From: an uncultured Bacteroides sp.
GTDB taxonomy: Bacteria; Bacteroidota; Bacteroidia; Bacteroidales; Bacteroidaceae
Direction: 5' to 3'
DNA: 64,000 nucleotides
Assembly: GCF_905207245.1 (NCBI RefSeq)
Contig: NZ_CAJLKP010000008.1
Location: 57,695-121,694 of the forward strand
Shown here: piece after piece, positions 18,230 through 27,202 of the stretch
Layout of the letters: each line of letters starts with the position of its first letter
How positions within the stretch are numbered: the first letter of the stretch is position 1
Made by a program: the position numbers and the translations under genes
The notes under the pieces: model-generated
Database searches by the model: none
Seen by the model: only the letters and a program-made list of their open reading frames with translations
What the model was told of the DNA's origin: nothing

Positions 18230-19342
18230 GTGGAAAATAAAGTAATTACGGTTACGTCTCCTTTACTTCCTTCATTAGACGATTTTATGCCTTATCTTCA
18301 GGATATTTGGAATCGCAAGTGGCTGACTAATAACGGGCATTATCATCAGGAATTGGAGAAAGCTTTATGCGAATATTTGGAGGTGCCTTACATTAGTCTT
18401 TTTACGAACGGCACGTTGCCCTTGATAGTAGCTTTACAGACATTGCGCATTACGGGTGAAGTGATAACCACCCCCTATAGTTTTGTTGCTACTACTCATT
18501 CTTTGTGGTGGAATGGCATTAAGCCGGTATTTGTAGACATTGATTTGGATACTTGTAATATTGATCCTGAAAAGATAGAGGCTGCTATTACCCCTAAAAC
18601 TACAGCAATTATGCCGGTTCATGTATATGGTAAGCCTTGTAATATGGAGCGTATTCAGTCTATTGCTGATAAATATGGCTTGAAGGTGATTTACGATGCT
18701 GCTCATGCTTTCGGTGTGAAGATGAACGGAAAATCCGTACTGAATGCAGGTGATATGTCAACGCTCAGTTTCCATGCTACTAAGGTATATAATACTGTAG
18801 AAGGTGGTGCACTGATTTGTCACGATGAAAAGATGAAAAAACGTATTGATTATCTGAAGAATTTTGGTTTTGCGGGAGAAACGGAGATTGTGGCACCGGG
18901 CATTAATGGTAAGATGGATGAAATCCGTGCCGCTTATGGGTTGCTTAATTTAAAGCAAGTTGATGTTGCGATAGAGGCTCGTCGTCAGGTGGCTATCCGT
19001 TACCGTGAAGCTTTGAGGAAAGTTTCCGGCATTAACTTTATGGAAGATATGCCTGGTGTATCTCACAACTACTCTTATTTTCCAATATTTGTAGATGCCA
19101 GAAAATATGGAATGACTCGTGATGAACTTTATTTCAAGATGAAAGAGCAAGATGTGTTGGGTAGACGGTATTTTTATCCTTTGATAAGCGAATTCTCTAC
19201 CTATAGGGGATTGGAATCTGCACGACCTGAAAATTTGCCGGTGGCACATAAAGTTGCTGATAGTGTTATATGCTTGCCAATGCATCATGCACTCTCAGTT
19301 GATGACGTACGACGAATTCTTGAAATAATAGCAAAAAACTGA
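18230..19342 (+). CDS. DegT/DnrJ/EryC1/StrS-family nucleotide-sugar aminotransferase
   Basis: 370 residues, PLP-dependent. Lys185 in SFHATKVYNTVEGGALI is the internal aldimine lysine. GHYHQELEKALCEYL, TTPYSFVATTHSL and VYDAAHAFGVK-type segments mark the VioA/FdtB group, which aminates dTDP-4-keto- or 3-keto-6-deoxyhexoses. Start is GTG 18230, 20 bp after wzx. The stop overlaps the next start (TGATG at 19340-19344), so the two are translationally coupled. The keto-sugar substrate must come from enzymes outside this locus, since no 4,6-dehydratase is present here. Confidence 0.9.
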   Translation: MENKVITVTSPLLPSLDDFMPYLQDIWNRKWLTNNGHYHQELEKALCEYLEVPYISLFTNGTLPLIVALQTLRITGEVITTPYSFVATTHSLWWNGIKPVFVDIDLDTCNIDPEKIEAAITPKTTAIMPVHVYGKPCNMERIQSIADKYGLKVIYDAAHAFGVKMNGKSVLNAGDMSTLSFHATKVYNTVEGGALICHDEKMKKRIDYLKNFGFAGETEIVAPGINGKMDEIRAAYGLLNLKQVDVAIEARRQVAIRYREALRKVSGINFMEDMPGVSHNYSYFPIFVDARKYGMTRDELYFKMKEQDVLGRRYFYPLISEFSTYRGLESARPENLPVAHKVADSVICLPMHHALSVDDVRRILEIIAKN

Positions 19343-20625
19343 TGAAGAGATATAATGTTCTTGTATTCCCTTGTGGTTCAGAGATTGCTTTAGATATATA
19401 TAGTTCTGTTAAGTATTCTACCTATTTCAATCTTATCGGAGCAAGTTCGGTTGATGATCATGGAAAGTTTGTGTTTGAAGACTATATTTCTGATATTCCT
19501 TTTGTCACAGATGAAGCGTTTATTCCGGCGTTAAAGAAGATTGTAAAGGAGCGTAATATTGATGCTATATATCCAGCGATGGATACGGTTATCACAGCAA
19601 CAAAATTACATGAAGAAGAGCTTGGGTGTAAGGTTATAGCATCTCCATCTAAGACCACAGAAATATGCCTCTCAAAGAAACTCACGTATGAAAATTTGCA
19701 AGAGGTAGTGAATGTTCCTAAAGTCTATAGTAGGCCTAATAATATTCCTGCAGAAGATTTTCCTGTCTTTGCAAAACCCATTGTTGGATATAGTGCAAAA
19801 GGTACTAAAAAACTCCATACTCAAGAAGAGGTTGATGTATATCTTAAAGGTAAAAAAGATATGCTTGTCGTGGAATATCTTCCTGGCGAGGAGTTTACAG
19901 TTGATTGTTTTACAGACAAAGACGGAAATTTGTTGTATAGTGGAGCCCGTAAGCGAAATAGAATAAGCAATGGTATAAGTGTTAACACTTATTTTGCTGA
20001 AAATCAAAAAATATTTAAAAAACTTGCTTCTACAATTAATTCAAAAATTAGATTTCAAGGAGCATGGTTTTATCAGGTTAAATATAATAAATACGGAGAT
20101 TTGTGTTTACTTGAAATTGCATCTCGACTAGGAGGTTCTTCGTTACTCTCTCGTGCTGTTGGTGTAAACTTTGCACTTCTTTCTTTGTTTGATGCTTTTG
20201 GCTATAAAGTTAAAGTTTTTAAGAATGATTACAATGTAGAACTTGATAGAGCTTTGGAGTGCAAATATAAAACAAATCTTAGCTTTAATTCTGTTTATTG
20301 TGATTATGATGACTGTCTTATTATGAATAGGAGTGAGATAAATATAGAGCTTGTCAAATTTTTGTATAAATGTATAAACGAGAAAAAGCAGATATTCTTG
20401 TTGAGCAAACACGAAGGGACTGCTTTGGAAGATGAATTGAAAGATTTCAGACTTAATCATCTTTTTGACGAAATTATCCATATTTCAAAGGAAGATGATA
20501 AGTCGGACTATATTAAAACAGACAAACCTATTTTTATTGATGATTCGAATTCTGAGAGATTAAATATCAAAACGAAACTCAATATTCCGGTCTTTAGCCC
20601 TGATATGATTGATGTATTAATGTAG
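19342..20625 (+). CDS. ATP-grasp ligase fused to a HAD-like domain
   Basis: 427 residues. Residues about 1-300 are a carbamoyl-phosphate-synthase-like ATP-grasp: a pre-ATP-grasp Rossmann part (VLVFPCGSEIALDIYSSVK), an A-domain lysine in PVFAKPIVGYSAKGTKKL, VVEYLPGEEFTVDCF and the metal-binding end CLLEIASRLGGSS. Residues about 318-427 look like a HAD fold: CDYDDCLIM as motif I, FLLSKHEG as motif II, and FIDDSNSER as motif IV. ATP-grasp enzymes join a carboxylate to an amine or other acceptor. In a capsule locus next to sugar aminotransferases this suggests attachment of an amino acid or other acid to an amino sugar. The exact reaction is unknown. Confidence 0.75.
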   Translation: MKRYNVLVFPCGSEIALDIYSSVKYSTYFNLIGASSVDDHGKFVFEDYISDIPFVTDEAFIPALKKIVKERNIDAIYPAMDTVITATKLHEEELGCKVIASPSKTTEICLSKKLTYENLQEVVNVPKVYSRPNNIPAEDFPVFAKPIVGYSAKGTKKLHTQEEVDVYLKGKKDMLVVEYLPGEEFTVDCFTDKDGNLLYSGARKRNRISNGISVNTYFAENQKIFKKLASTINSKIRFQGAWFYQVKYNKYGDLCLLEIASRLGGSSLLSRAVGVNFALLSLFDAFGYKVKVFKNDYNVELDRALECKYKTNLSFNSVYCDYDDCLIMNRSEINIELVKFLYKCINEKKQIFLLSKHEGTALEDELKDFRLNHLFDEIIHISKEDDKSDYIKTDKPIFIDDSNSERLNIKTKLNIPVFSPDMIDVLM

Positions 20626-20631
20626 GATTTT

Positions 20632-21090
20632 ATGATTACAATTGAAGAGTTAACCATAGCTGAGGAGACCGTTTCTATAATTAGTGATTTTATTTCGTGC
20701 AATGAATCTTTGCTGCCTGACCCATTCTCAAAACATGTAGATATAAAATCATATGCGGAGAGGTTAAATCGTTTGGGTATAACATTTGTCTGTAAAGACA
20801 ATGAAGAAATTGCGGGCTTGATAAGTGGCTATATGAATGATGTTACTAATAAATGTGCTTACATACAGGTTATCATTGTAGCAGAGCAATTGCAAGGGAA
20901 AGGAATTGGAACATGCTTAATAAAGTTTTTCATAGATAAAGCGAAGATTATGTACGGCAATGGTACGGTATTTCTGACTGTGGATAAATGTAATGAAAAA
21001 GCTTTTAGAGTCTATACTAACATAGGTTTTACCCTGTCTAATACCATTCATGCTAATGAGAAAAAAATGATAATGGAATACAAACTATAG
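20632..21090 (+). CDS. GNAT-family N-acetyltransferase
   Basis: 152 residues. The acetyl-CoA binding loop is seen as VAEQLQGKGIGTCLIKFF, followed by DKCNEKAFRVYTNIGF, the usual motif B of GNAT proteins. It lies 6 bp after the ATP-grasp gene and before licD, so it probably acylates an amine made by this module. Acceptor unknown. Confidence 0.85.
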   Translation: MITIEELTIAEETVSIISDFISCNESLLPDPFSKHVDIKSYAERLNRLGITFVCKDNEEIAGLISGYMNDVTNKCAYIQVIIVAEQLQGKGIGTCLIKFFIDKAKIMYGNGTVFLTVDKCNEKAFRVYTNIGFTLSNTIHANEKKMIMEYKL

Positions 21091-21095
21091 CAATT

Positions 21096-21833
21096 ATGGA
21101 TATAAAAAGAGTGCAAAAACGATTATTGGAGATGGGAACTGTTATTGCCAGAATTCTAGAAAAGCATGATATTCCTTATATGATCACTTTTGGAACCCTA
21201 TTGGGTGCTGTAAGACATCATGGATTCATCCCTTGGGATGATGATTTTGATATATTTCTTTTTGATGATACTTATGATTTTGCTATGGAGGTGTTAAAAA
21301 AAGAACTTCCTAAGGATATGTTTCTAGAAAATAGAGATACAGAGCCATTGTATTTTCATAGTTGGTCACATGTCAAGGATATTAAAACAGTAGCAAGTTG
21401 TGAACGGTTTCCGCAAGACAATGTTTATTCTCATAAAGGGCTAAGTATAGATCTTTATAAAGCGATAAAGATGAAAGAGTGTGAACTAGAGTCTTTTCTT
21501 ATAAAAGAGCATATAGCATATTTGGAAAAACGCAATAAAGTTGGATGTTTATCAAATGAAATATTTGAGCTAAAAAGAAAAGAGTTAAATAAATATTTGG
21601 AAGAGATTATTATCACAGATTCGAGTAAAGAAATTTTTGGTATGACGTTGACTGAACGAAAAATGGAACTTGATGATGTACTTCCCTTAAAAACTATACG
21701 ATTTGATGGTATTGATTTTTTAGGTCCAAATAGCCCTGATAATCTTCTCAGTGCTTTTTATGGTAATTATATGGATTTACCTCCTATAGAACATAGAATA
21801 CCCCATTATGATTATGTTGAGTTTTTAGCGTAA
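21096..21833 (+). CDS. LicD-family phosphotransferase
   Basis: 245 residues. The LicD core is clear: ITFGTLLGAVRHHGFIPWDDDFDIFLFDDTYD, with the conserved GTLLG, HHGFIPWDDD and acidic residues that bind metal. LicD proteins transfer a phospho-substituent (phosphocholine in Haemophilus and pneumococcus, polyol-phosphates elsewhere) from a CDP-activated donor to a sugar. It lies 5 bp after the GNAT gene and 27 bp before a cytidylyltransferase fusion, which would supply a CDP donor. No choline kinase or transporter is nearby, so the substituent is probably not choline. Confidence 0.9.
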   Translation: MDIKRVQKRLLEMGTVIARILEKHDIPYMITFGTLLGAVRHHGFIPWDDDFDIFLFDDTYDFAMEVLKKELPKDMFLENRDTEPLYFHSWSHVKDIKTVASCERFPQDNVYSHKGLSIDLYKAIKMKECELESFLIKEHIAYLEKRNKVGCLSNEIFELKRKELNKYLEEIIITDSSKEIFGMTLTERKMELDDVLPLKTIRFDGIDFLGPNSPDNLLSAFYGNYMDLPPIEHRIPHYDYVEFLA

Positions 21834-21860
21834 TAATGCTTTCCATAATACGGTTAAGTT

Positions 21861-23204
21861 ATGACAAAAGTAATAACGTATGGAACATACGATCTCTTGC
21901 ACGAAGGCCATATAAATCTTTTGCGTCGTGCAAAAGAACTAGGGGATTTTTTGATAGTAGGTGTTACTAATGACAGCTTTGACCGTGACAGAGGTAAACT
22001 CAATGTGCGTAACAATGTATTAGAACGGGTAGAAGCTGTGAAGAATACGGGATTGGTAGATGAAATTATTATAGAGAATTATGTCGGACAAAAAATTGAT
22101 GACATACAAAATTATGGAGTGGACATCTTTGCTATTGGTTCAGACTGGGAGGGTAAGTTTGACTACCTCAATGAATATTGTAAAGTAGTGTATTTGCCAC
22201 GGACGGAAGGCATTTCATCCACGATGTTGCGGGAAGGGAGCCAAGAAGTTGTAAGAGTGGGTATTATTGGATGTGGACGTGTTGCCAAACGCTTTCCATC
22301 AGAAATTTCTGTGGTGAGTGGAGTGAAAACGATTGCTGCGTATGATATTCATGAAAGTGTGGTGGAACAATATTGTACAGAATTTAATGGAATAAAAAAA
22401 TGTACGTCGGTTGATGAACTCTATGCTCTTGTCGATGCAGTCTATATAGCGACACCACATTTATTTCATTATGATTATATAAAGAATTCGTTAAAAGCTC
22501 ATAAACATGTACTTTGTGAAACACCGATGGTGTTAAATGGTGAACAAGCCAGAGAACTTTATGAGTTAGCTGAACAGAATAGAATAATTCTGATAGAAGC
22601 GAACAAAACTGCTCATTGTCCGGCATTTAACCACCTGATGGTAATTATAAAATCTGGATTAATAGGTGAAGTTGTAGATATTGAGGCTTCACTTTCCCAA
22701 CTGCTAGACAGGAGAGGGCGTGAATTTGATGCTTCACAAGCAGGTGGAGCTCTTTTTGAAGAGGGTAGTTATCCATTGCTTCCAATCTTTAAGTTAATGG
22801 GTGTTGATTATGAGGATCTGCATATCTACTCTCGTATAGAGAATGGTGTAGATGTATATACAAAGGGGATATTTCGCTATCCTAAGGCAACTTGCTCATT
22901 CAAAGTTGGTCTTGGCGTGAAAACTGAAGGTAGTCTTATAATATCTGGAACAAAAGGATATGCTTACGTACCTGCTCCATGGTGGAAGACAGATTACTTT
23001 GAGTTACGTTATGAAGATCAAAATGAGAACAAAAAATTCTTCTATAAGTGGGATGGTTTTGGTTTGCGTTATGAAATTCAAGAGTTTGTATCTTGCATTC
23101 TTAATAAGCGTTTTTCTTCAGCAAGACTCGGAAGAAAAGAGAGTATTTGGATGGCAAGGGTCATGCAACAATTCAGTGAACGAAAGAATTTCTATATAAT
23201 ATGA
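21861..23204 (+). CDS. Cytidylyltransferase fused to a Gfo/Idh/MocA oxidoreductase
   Basis: 447 residues. Residues 1-130 are a TagD/GCT-type cytidylyltransferase with the CTP-binding HEGH motif (residues 14-17), a GSDWEG motif and RTEGISSTML near 114. Residues about 133-447 are a Gfo/Idh/MocA oxidoreductase with a Rossmann motif GIIGCGRVAKRF. The usual EKP motif of that family reads CETP, so the conserved lysine is replaced by threonine. The natural reading is that one half makes or reduces a small polyol or amino-alcohol phosphate and the other activates it with CTP for LicD. The fusion is continuous, with no frame break. Confidence 0.83.
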   Translation: MTKVITYGTYDLLHEGHINLLRRAKELGDFLIVGVTNDSFDRDRGKLNVRNNVLERVEAVKNTGLVDEIIIENYVGQKIDDIQNYGVDIFAIGSDWEGKFDYLNEYCKVVYLPRTEGISSTMLREGSQEVVRVGIIGCGRVAKRFPSEISVVSGVKTIAAYDIHESVVEQYCTEFNGIKKCTSVDELYALVDAVYIATPHLFHYDYIKNSLKAHKHVLCETPMVLNGEQARELYELAEQNRIILIEANKTAHCPAFNHLMVIIKSGLIGEVVDIEASLSQLLDRRGREFDASQAGGALFEEGSYPLLPIFKLMGVDYEDLHIYSRIENGVDVYTKGIFRYPKATCSFKVGLGVKTEGSLIISGTKGYAYVPAPWWKTDYFELRYEDQNENKKFFYKWDGFGLRYEIQEFVSCILNKRFSSARLGRKESIWMARVMQQFSERKNFYII

Positions 23205-23248
23205 CCTCATAATAAAAAATGGGTGTTTTTTATAAATCTAAATAGAAA

Positions 23249-24322
23249 ATGATCAATTTTACAGTCGGTCCTGTGCAGTCAAGTGCGTCTGTACGGACAA
23301 TAGGTGCAGAACAAGTACCTTATTTTCGTACGGCAGAGTTTTCAGAACTGATGAAAGAGAATGAAATTTTAATAAAGAAGTTTGCCAAGGCAACTGATGA
23401 TTCACGCGCTGTGTTTCTTACTTGCTCTGGTTCAGGTGGCATGGAAACTGCTGTCATGAATACTTTGACTTCAAGTGACAAGGCTATAGTTGTTAATGGT
23501 GGTAGTTTTGGCACTCGTTTTGTAGAGCTACTAAAACTCCATGAAATTCCTTTTGTAGAAATCAAACTTGATCTAGGAAAAGCATTAAAAAGTGAACATC
23601 TTGCACCATTTGAGAGGCAAGGATATACTGCTTTTCTTGTTAACAAACTTGAAACATCAACAGGAGCGCATTATGATATTGATCTTATTAGCCAGTTTTG
23701 TAAGCGTAATGGTGTATTCCTAATAGTGGATTGTGTCTCTACTTTTCTTGCAGATTCATTCAATATGGCTGAGCAGGAAGTCGATGTCATGATAACAGGC
23801 TCACAAAAAGCTTTGGCGTGCCCTCCGGGTGTTTCAGTGATGTGTTTGTCTCCTCGAGCTATTGAGCGTGTGAACAGTACTAAATGTATATGCCAGTATT
23901 TTGATTTGAAGATTGCATTAAAAAATCAAGAGCGCGGACAAACTCCATGGACTCCGGCTGTCAATATTCTCCGACAGATAAATGCGCGACTAAAAGAGAT
24001 TGATTCTAATGGCGGGGTGGAGGCTGAAATCATGCGAACTGCAACATTGGCAAATTATTTTCGTGAAAGAATAAAAGAATTGCCATTTGAAATTGTATCT
24101 GACTCTCTTTCTAATGCAGTAACCCCACTACACCCTATAACTATTGGGGCATACGACATTTTTCTGAAAATGAAAGATGAGTACGGAATGTGGGTCTGTC
24201 CTAATGGTGGTAGTATGAAAGACATTATCTTTCGTGTGGGGCATATTGGAGATTTGGTGATAGAGGACTATGACAAATTAATAGATGCATTTGTGGATTT
24301 GCAAAAGAAAGGATTTATTTAG
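23249..24322 (+). CDS. Class V PLP-dependent aminotransferase
   Basis: 357 residues, related to alanine-glyoxylate and 2-aminoethylphosphonate aminotransferases. The N-terminus INFTVGPVQ, the turn LTCSGSGGMETAVMN and the PLP lysine Lys187 in TGSQKALACPPG are diagnostic. It is 44 bp after the cytidylyltransferase fusion and ends the module. It could make the amino group of a small amino-alcohol or phosphonate substituent. No phosphoenolpyruvate mutase is nearby, so a phosphonate role is not supported by context. Confidence 0.85.
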   Translation: MINFTVGPVQSSASVRTIGAEQVPYFRTAEFSELMKENEILIKKFAKATDDSRAVFLTCSGSGGMETAVMNTLTSSDKAIVVNGGSFGTRFVELLKLHEIPFVEIKLDLGKALKSEHLAPFERQGYTAFLVNKLETSTGAHYDIDLISQFCKRNGVFLIVDCVSTFLADSFNMAEQEVDVMITGSQKALACPPGVSVMCLSPRAIERVNSTKCICQYFDLKIALKNQERGQTPWTPAVNILRQINARLKEIDSNGGVEAEIMRTATLANYFRERIKELPFEIVSDSLSNAVTPLHPITIGAYDIFLKMKDEYGMWVCPNGGSMKDIIFRVGHIGDLVIEDYDKLIDAFVDLQKKGFI

Positions 24323-24442
24323 AAGTTGTAATGAAAGGACAGAGACAAAATTAGTAGAACATGAAAAATAAGCAATTATACAAGTAGTCATATGATATGT
24401 GTGGATACTACTACTGGTTGCTGTAAAATATAAGCGAAATAG

Positions 24443-25426
24443 ATGGAAGAAAAAGATACTGAGGCTTTAATGGTTACGGTTCGATGTACGGCCTATAATC
24501 ATGAGTCTTATATCCAACAATGTTTGGAAGGCTTTGTTATGCAGAAAACGAACTTTCGTTTTGAGGTAATTGTGCACGATGATGCATCTACGGATGGAAC
24601 TGTAACTATCATCCGGAAATATGCTGAAAAATATCCTAATATAATAAAGCCTATTTTTGAAACAGAGAATCAATATTCTAAGCGTGATGGTTCTTTAGCG
24701 CGTATAATGGATGAACATACACATGGCAAGTATGTGGCATTTTGTGAAGGAGATGATTATTGGGTTGATCCATTAAAACTGCAAAAACAGGTTGATTTTC
24801 TGGAAACGCATCCTGAATATGGAATGGTGCATACTAATTTTCAGTACTATATTAATAGGGATAATGCTTTCGTTGATAATTTTCAGTATTCTCCCAAAGA
24901 CAAACTTGATATTATTTTATCTATTATTGATGGGAACAAATATAGGGTCCAGACTAATACTGTTTTATTCAGAAATGAACTTTATAAAATTATTATAACT
25001 TCTGATGATTTATTATATAAGTCTTCATATTTTTTTATGGGGGATACTCAGCTATGGATTGGAATTTTGCTCCAAAGTAATATTTATTATTTGAATTCTA
25101 TTACCGCAATTTATAGAGTTGCAGAAGGTAGTGCTTGTAGGAATTCAAATTTAATAAATAGATTTCGTTTCGATTTATCTTCATCTGAATTAAGGTTGTA
25201 TTTATTGGATAAAGTGAAAAAAAAATATCCTTCTTTAGATAGTAATGTTAGATTAAAGAGAAAATTGCAGAAAGAGTACAACTTGAATCTTATTCGATAT
25301 AAATTATTTGTTCCGTCCTTTAAACCGCTATATTCTTTATCTATGCAATATAATTTATTATATAGCATATTGCGTTTTCCATTTCTTATTTCTATGGTAA
25401 AAAAATATATTAGATTGAAGCATTAG
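24443..25426 (+). CDS. GT2-family glycosyltransferase
   Basis: 327 residues. The GT-A fold motifs are plain: VTVRCTAYNHESYIQQCLEGF at the N-terminus, VHDDASTDGT for nucleotide binding and FCEGDDYWVDPLKLQKQVDFL with the metal-binding region. It adds a sugar to the lipid-linked repeat unit at the inner face of the membrane. It is preceded by 120 bp without a gene. From here the base composition becomes very AT-rich up to about 32050. Confidence 0.92.
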   Translation: MEEKDTEALMVTVRCTAYNHESYIQQCLEGFVMQKTNFRFEVIVHDDASTDGTVTIIRKYAEKYPNIIKPIFETENQYSKRDGSLARIMDEHTHGKYVAFCEGDDYWVDPLKLQKQVDFLETHPEYGMVHTNFQYYINRDNAFVDNFQYSPKDKLDIILSIIDGNKYRVQTNTVLFRNELYKIIITSDDLLYKSSYFFMGDTQLWIGILLQSNIYYLNSITAIYRVAEGSACRNSNLINRFRFDLSSSELRLYLLDKVKKKYPSLDSNVRLKRKLQKEYNLNLIRYKLFVPSFKPLYSLSMQYNLLYSILRFPFLISMVKKYIRLKH

Positions 25427-25430
25427 TATT

Positions 25431-25961
25431 ATGATATTGCTGAAGTTTTATTTTATGCGAGTTCTCCTGCCAATACTTATGTGGTTGCCATTTAGGAGAT
25501 TTCGATTTTTTATTATTAGTTCTTTGGTTAGTTCTATAGGCAAACATGCAAGTGTTTTAAGAGAAGTTACTATTTTACATCCAAGAAATATTTCAATAGG
25601 AGAGAATTCTGTTATTAATTCTAAGGTATTATTAGATGGGCGTGGTGGGCAATTGATTATTGGAGATAATGTAGACATAGCAAGAGAAGTAAATATATGG
25701 ACACTTGAACATGACATAAATGATGATATGCATGCTACAATTGGTGGAGATGTTATTATTGAAGATTATGTATGGATAGCATCAAGAGCCACTATTCTTC
25801 CTAATGTGAAAATAGGTAAAGGAGCTGTGGTTGCGGCGTGTTCAGTAGTAACAAAAGATGTTCCTCCTAATTCTATTGTTGCTGGCTGTCCAGCTAAAAT
25901 AATAGGTAAAAGGCATAATAAACTGTCTTATAAACTAAATTTTCATCCACTTTTTAGTTAA
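25431..25961 (+). CDS. Left-handed beta-helix (hexapeptide) acyltransferase
   Basis: 176 residues. Residues about 45-165 show hexapeptide repeats (ISIGENSVINSKVLLDGRGGQLIIGDNVDIAREV, VIIEDYVWIASRATILPNVKIGKGAVVAACSVVTKDVPPNSIVAGCPAKIIG). The end block is typical of the WcaF/NodL-like O-acetyltransferases. A hydrophobic N-terminal stretch may associate with the membrane. It likely O-acetylates a capsule sugar. Confidence 0.9.
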   Translation: MILLKFYFMRVLLPILMWLPFRRFRFFIISSLVSSIGKHASVLREVTILHPRNISIGENSVINSKVLLDGRGGQLIIGDNVDIAREVNIWTLEHDINDDMHATIGGDVIIEDYVWIASRATILPNVKIGKGAVVAACSVVTKDVPPNSIVAGCPAKIIGKRHNKLSYKLNFHPLFS

Positions 25962-25963
25962 TT

Positions 25964-27202
25964 ATGCGTTTGTCTAAATCTTATATTTATATATTAGTTC
26001 TGTGTGTTATATTTGTTATATCTCCTTTCTTTTCTTTCTTATTCTCTCTGTTAGTTTTAATTATGCAAGATTTTTCAAGGAAAGAGAGGCGGTATTTATA
26101 CTTCCTAATCTCTCTCTTTTTTGCTTTATTAGCTTTTACTCAGAAGTCAACTAGCTTAATTTTAGAAACAGATGTAGTTCGTTATTATGAAGCTTATGAT
26201 GAGTATGTGAGTAAGAATGTGTTCGATTCTAATTTTTTTTTCAACCTTAATATTACATATATAGCTTTTGATATTGTTTCTCGAGTTGTGGTTAGCATTC
26301 TGGGGAATGTACAATATTTATCTTTAGTATGGACTTTACTTAGTTATTATTTGTATTTTCTATCTATTGATAATTATTTGGTATTTAGAAGTGTTAAACT
26401 TTCGAATGGTAATTTATTTTTGATAATATTTTTAGGTGTTACAACATTTTTACTATTTACTCAGATAACAGAAACCTTGAAACAAGCAGTTTCTATTAGT
26501 TTGTTCTTTTATGGATTTTCGTTATTTTTGTGTCAACGTTTTAAATTATCTATTTTCATTATTATATTATCTTTATTCTTTCATCTTTCAACAGTGTTTT
26601 TATTTGTTTTCTTTTTACCATTTGCTTTACAAGAAAGGAGCTTGTTGAAACTTTCAATTCTAGCTTTGCTAATAGGAAAACTAAATGTGATGAATATGCT
26701 GAATATCTTGCTTCAATATTTAGGAACTTATAGTTATCTTGTTCTTATTCTTTTACATAAAACAGATATGTATGGCAATTCTCTCCATGGTTTTACGATT
26801 TCTTCAATTTTCTTTCTTCAAATGTTGTTATTAGTAATAGTAGCTTGTTATATATATTTCGGTACCTTTAAACCTAAAGGTTTTATGAATTTTATCTTTC
26901 CCATGCTAATAGTATTGTTTCTCAATATATCTTCTCCGCATAATTTTGATCGTTTTTTGAATTTGCTAGCTTTTCCTTTGACAATTGCTTTTGTTGAAAT
27001 TATAATTCTTAAATCAAGAATACGAAAATTTGTATGTTCTTTCTTCTTTATTTTTTCATTTTGTTTTTTCATGCTTAATGCTAGAAAGACATATTTTAGA
27101 ACTTTGGCAGATGATGGATATTCATCTAGTTATTTAGATAACTCACCTGTAAAAATAATTATATATCCTTCGTATCTATATCTTAAACAAAAATATGAGT
27201 AA
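25964..27202 (+). CDS. wzy: Wzy-type capsule polymerase (EpsG-like)
   Basis: 412 residues with about 10-11 hydrophobic segments and almost no soluble domain. Short polar loops with ETDVVRYYEAYDEYV and SSPHNFDRFLNLLAF resemble the EpsG/Wzy group. It should link repeat units in the periplasm after flipping. It begins 2 bp after the acetyltransferase and overlaps the next gene by 8 bp. As usual for Wzy, the call depends on topology and position more than on conserved sequence. Confidence 0.82.
   Translation: MRLSKSYIYILVLCVIFVISPFFSFLFSLLVLIMQDFSRKERRYLYFLISLFFALLAFTQKSTSLILETDVVRYYEAYDEYVSKNVFDSNFFFNLNITYIAFDIVSRVVVSILGNVQYLSLVWTLLSYYLYFLSIDNYLVFRSVKLSNGNLFLIIFLGVTTFLLFTQITETLKQAVSISLFFYGFSLFLCQRFKLSIFIIILSLFFHLSTVFLFVFFLPFALQERSLLKLSILALLIGKLNVMNMLNILLQYLGTYSYLVLILLHKTDMYGNSLHGFTISSIFFLQMLLLVIVACYIYFGTFKPKGFMNFIFPMLIVLFLNISSPHNFDRFLNLLAFPLTIAFVEIIILKSRIRKFVCSFFFIFSFCFFMLNARKTYFRTLADDGYSSSYLDNSPVKIIIYPSYLYLKQKYE

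Noticed and set aside
23249..24322. 2-aminoethylphosphonate pathway
   Set aside because: The class V aminotransferase resembles PhnW, but neither phosphoenolpyruvate mutase nor phosphonopyruvate decarboxylase is nearby, so phosphonate synthesis is not supported.
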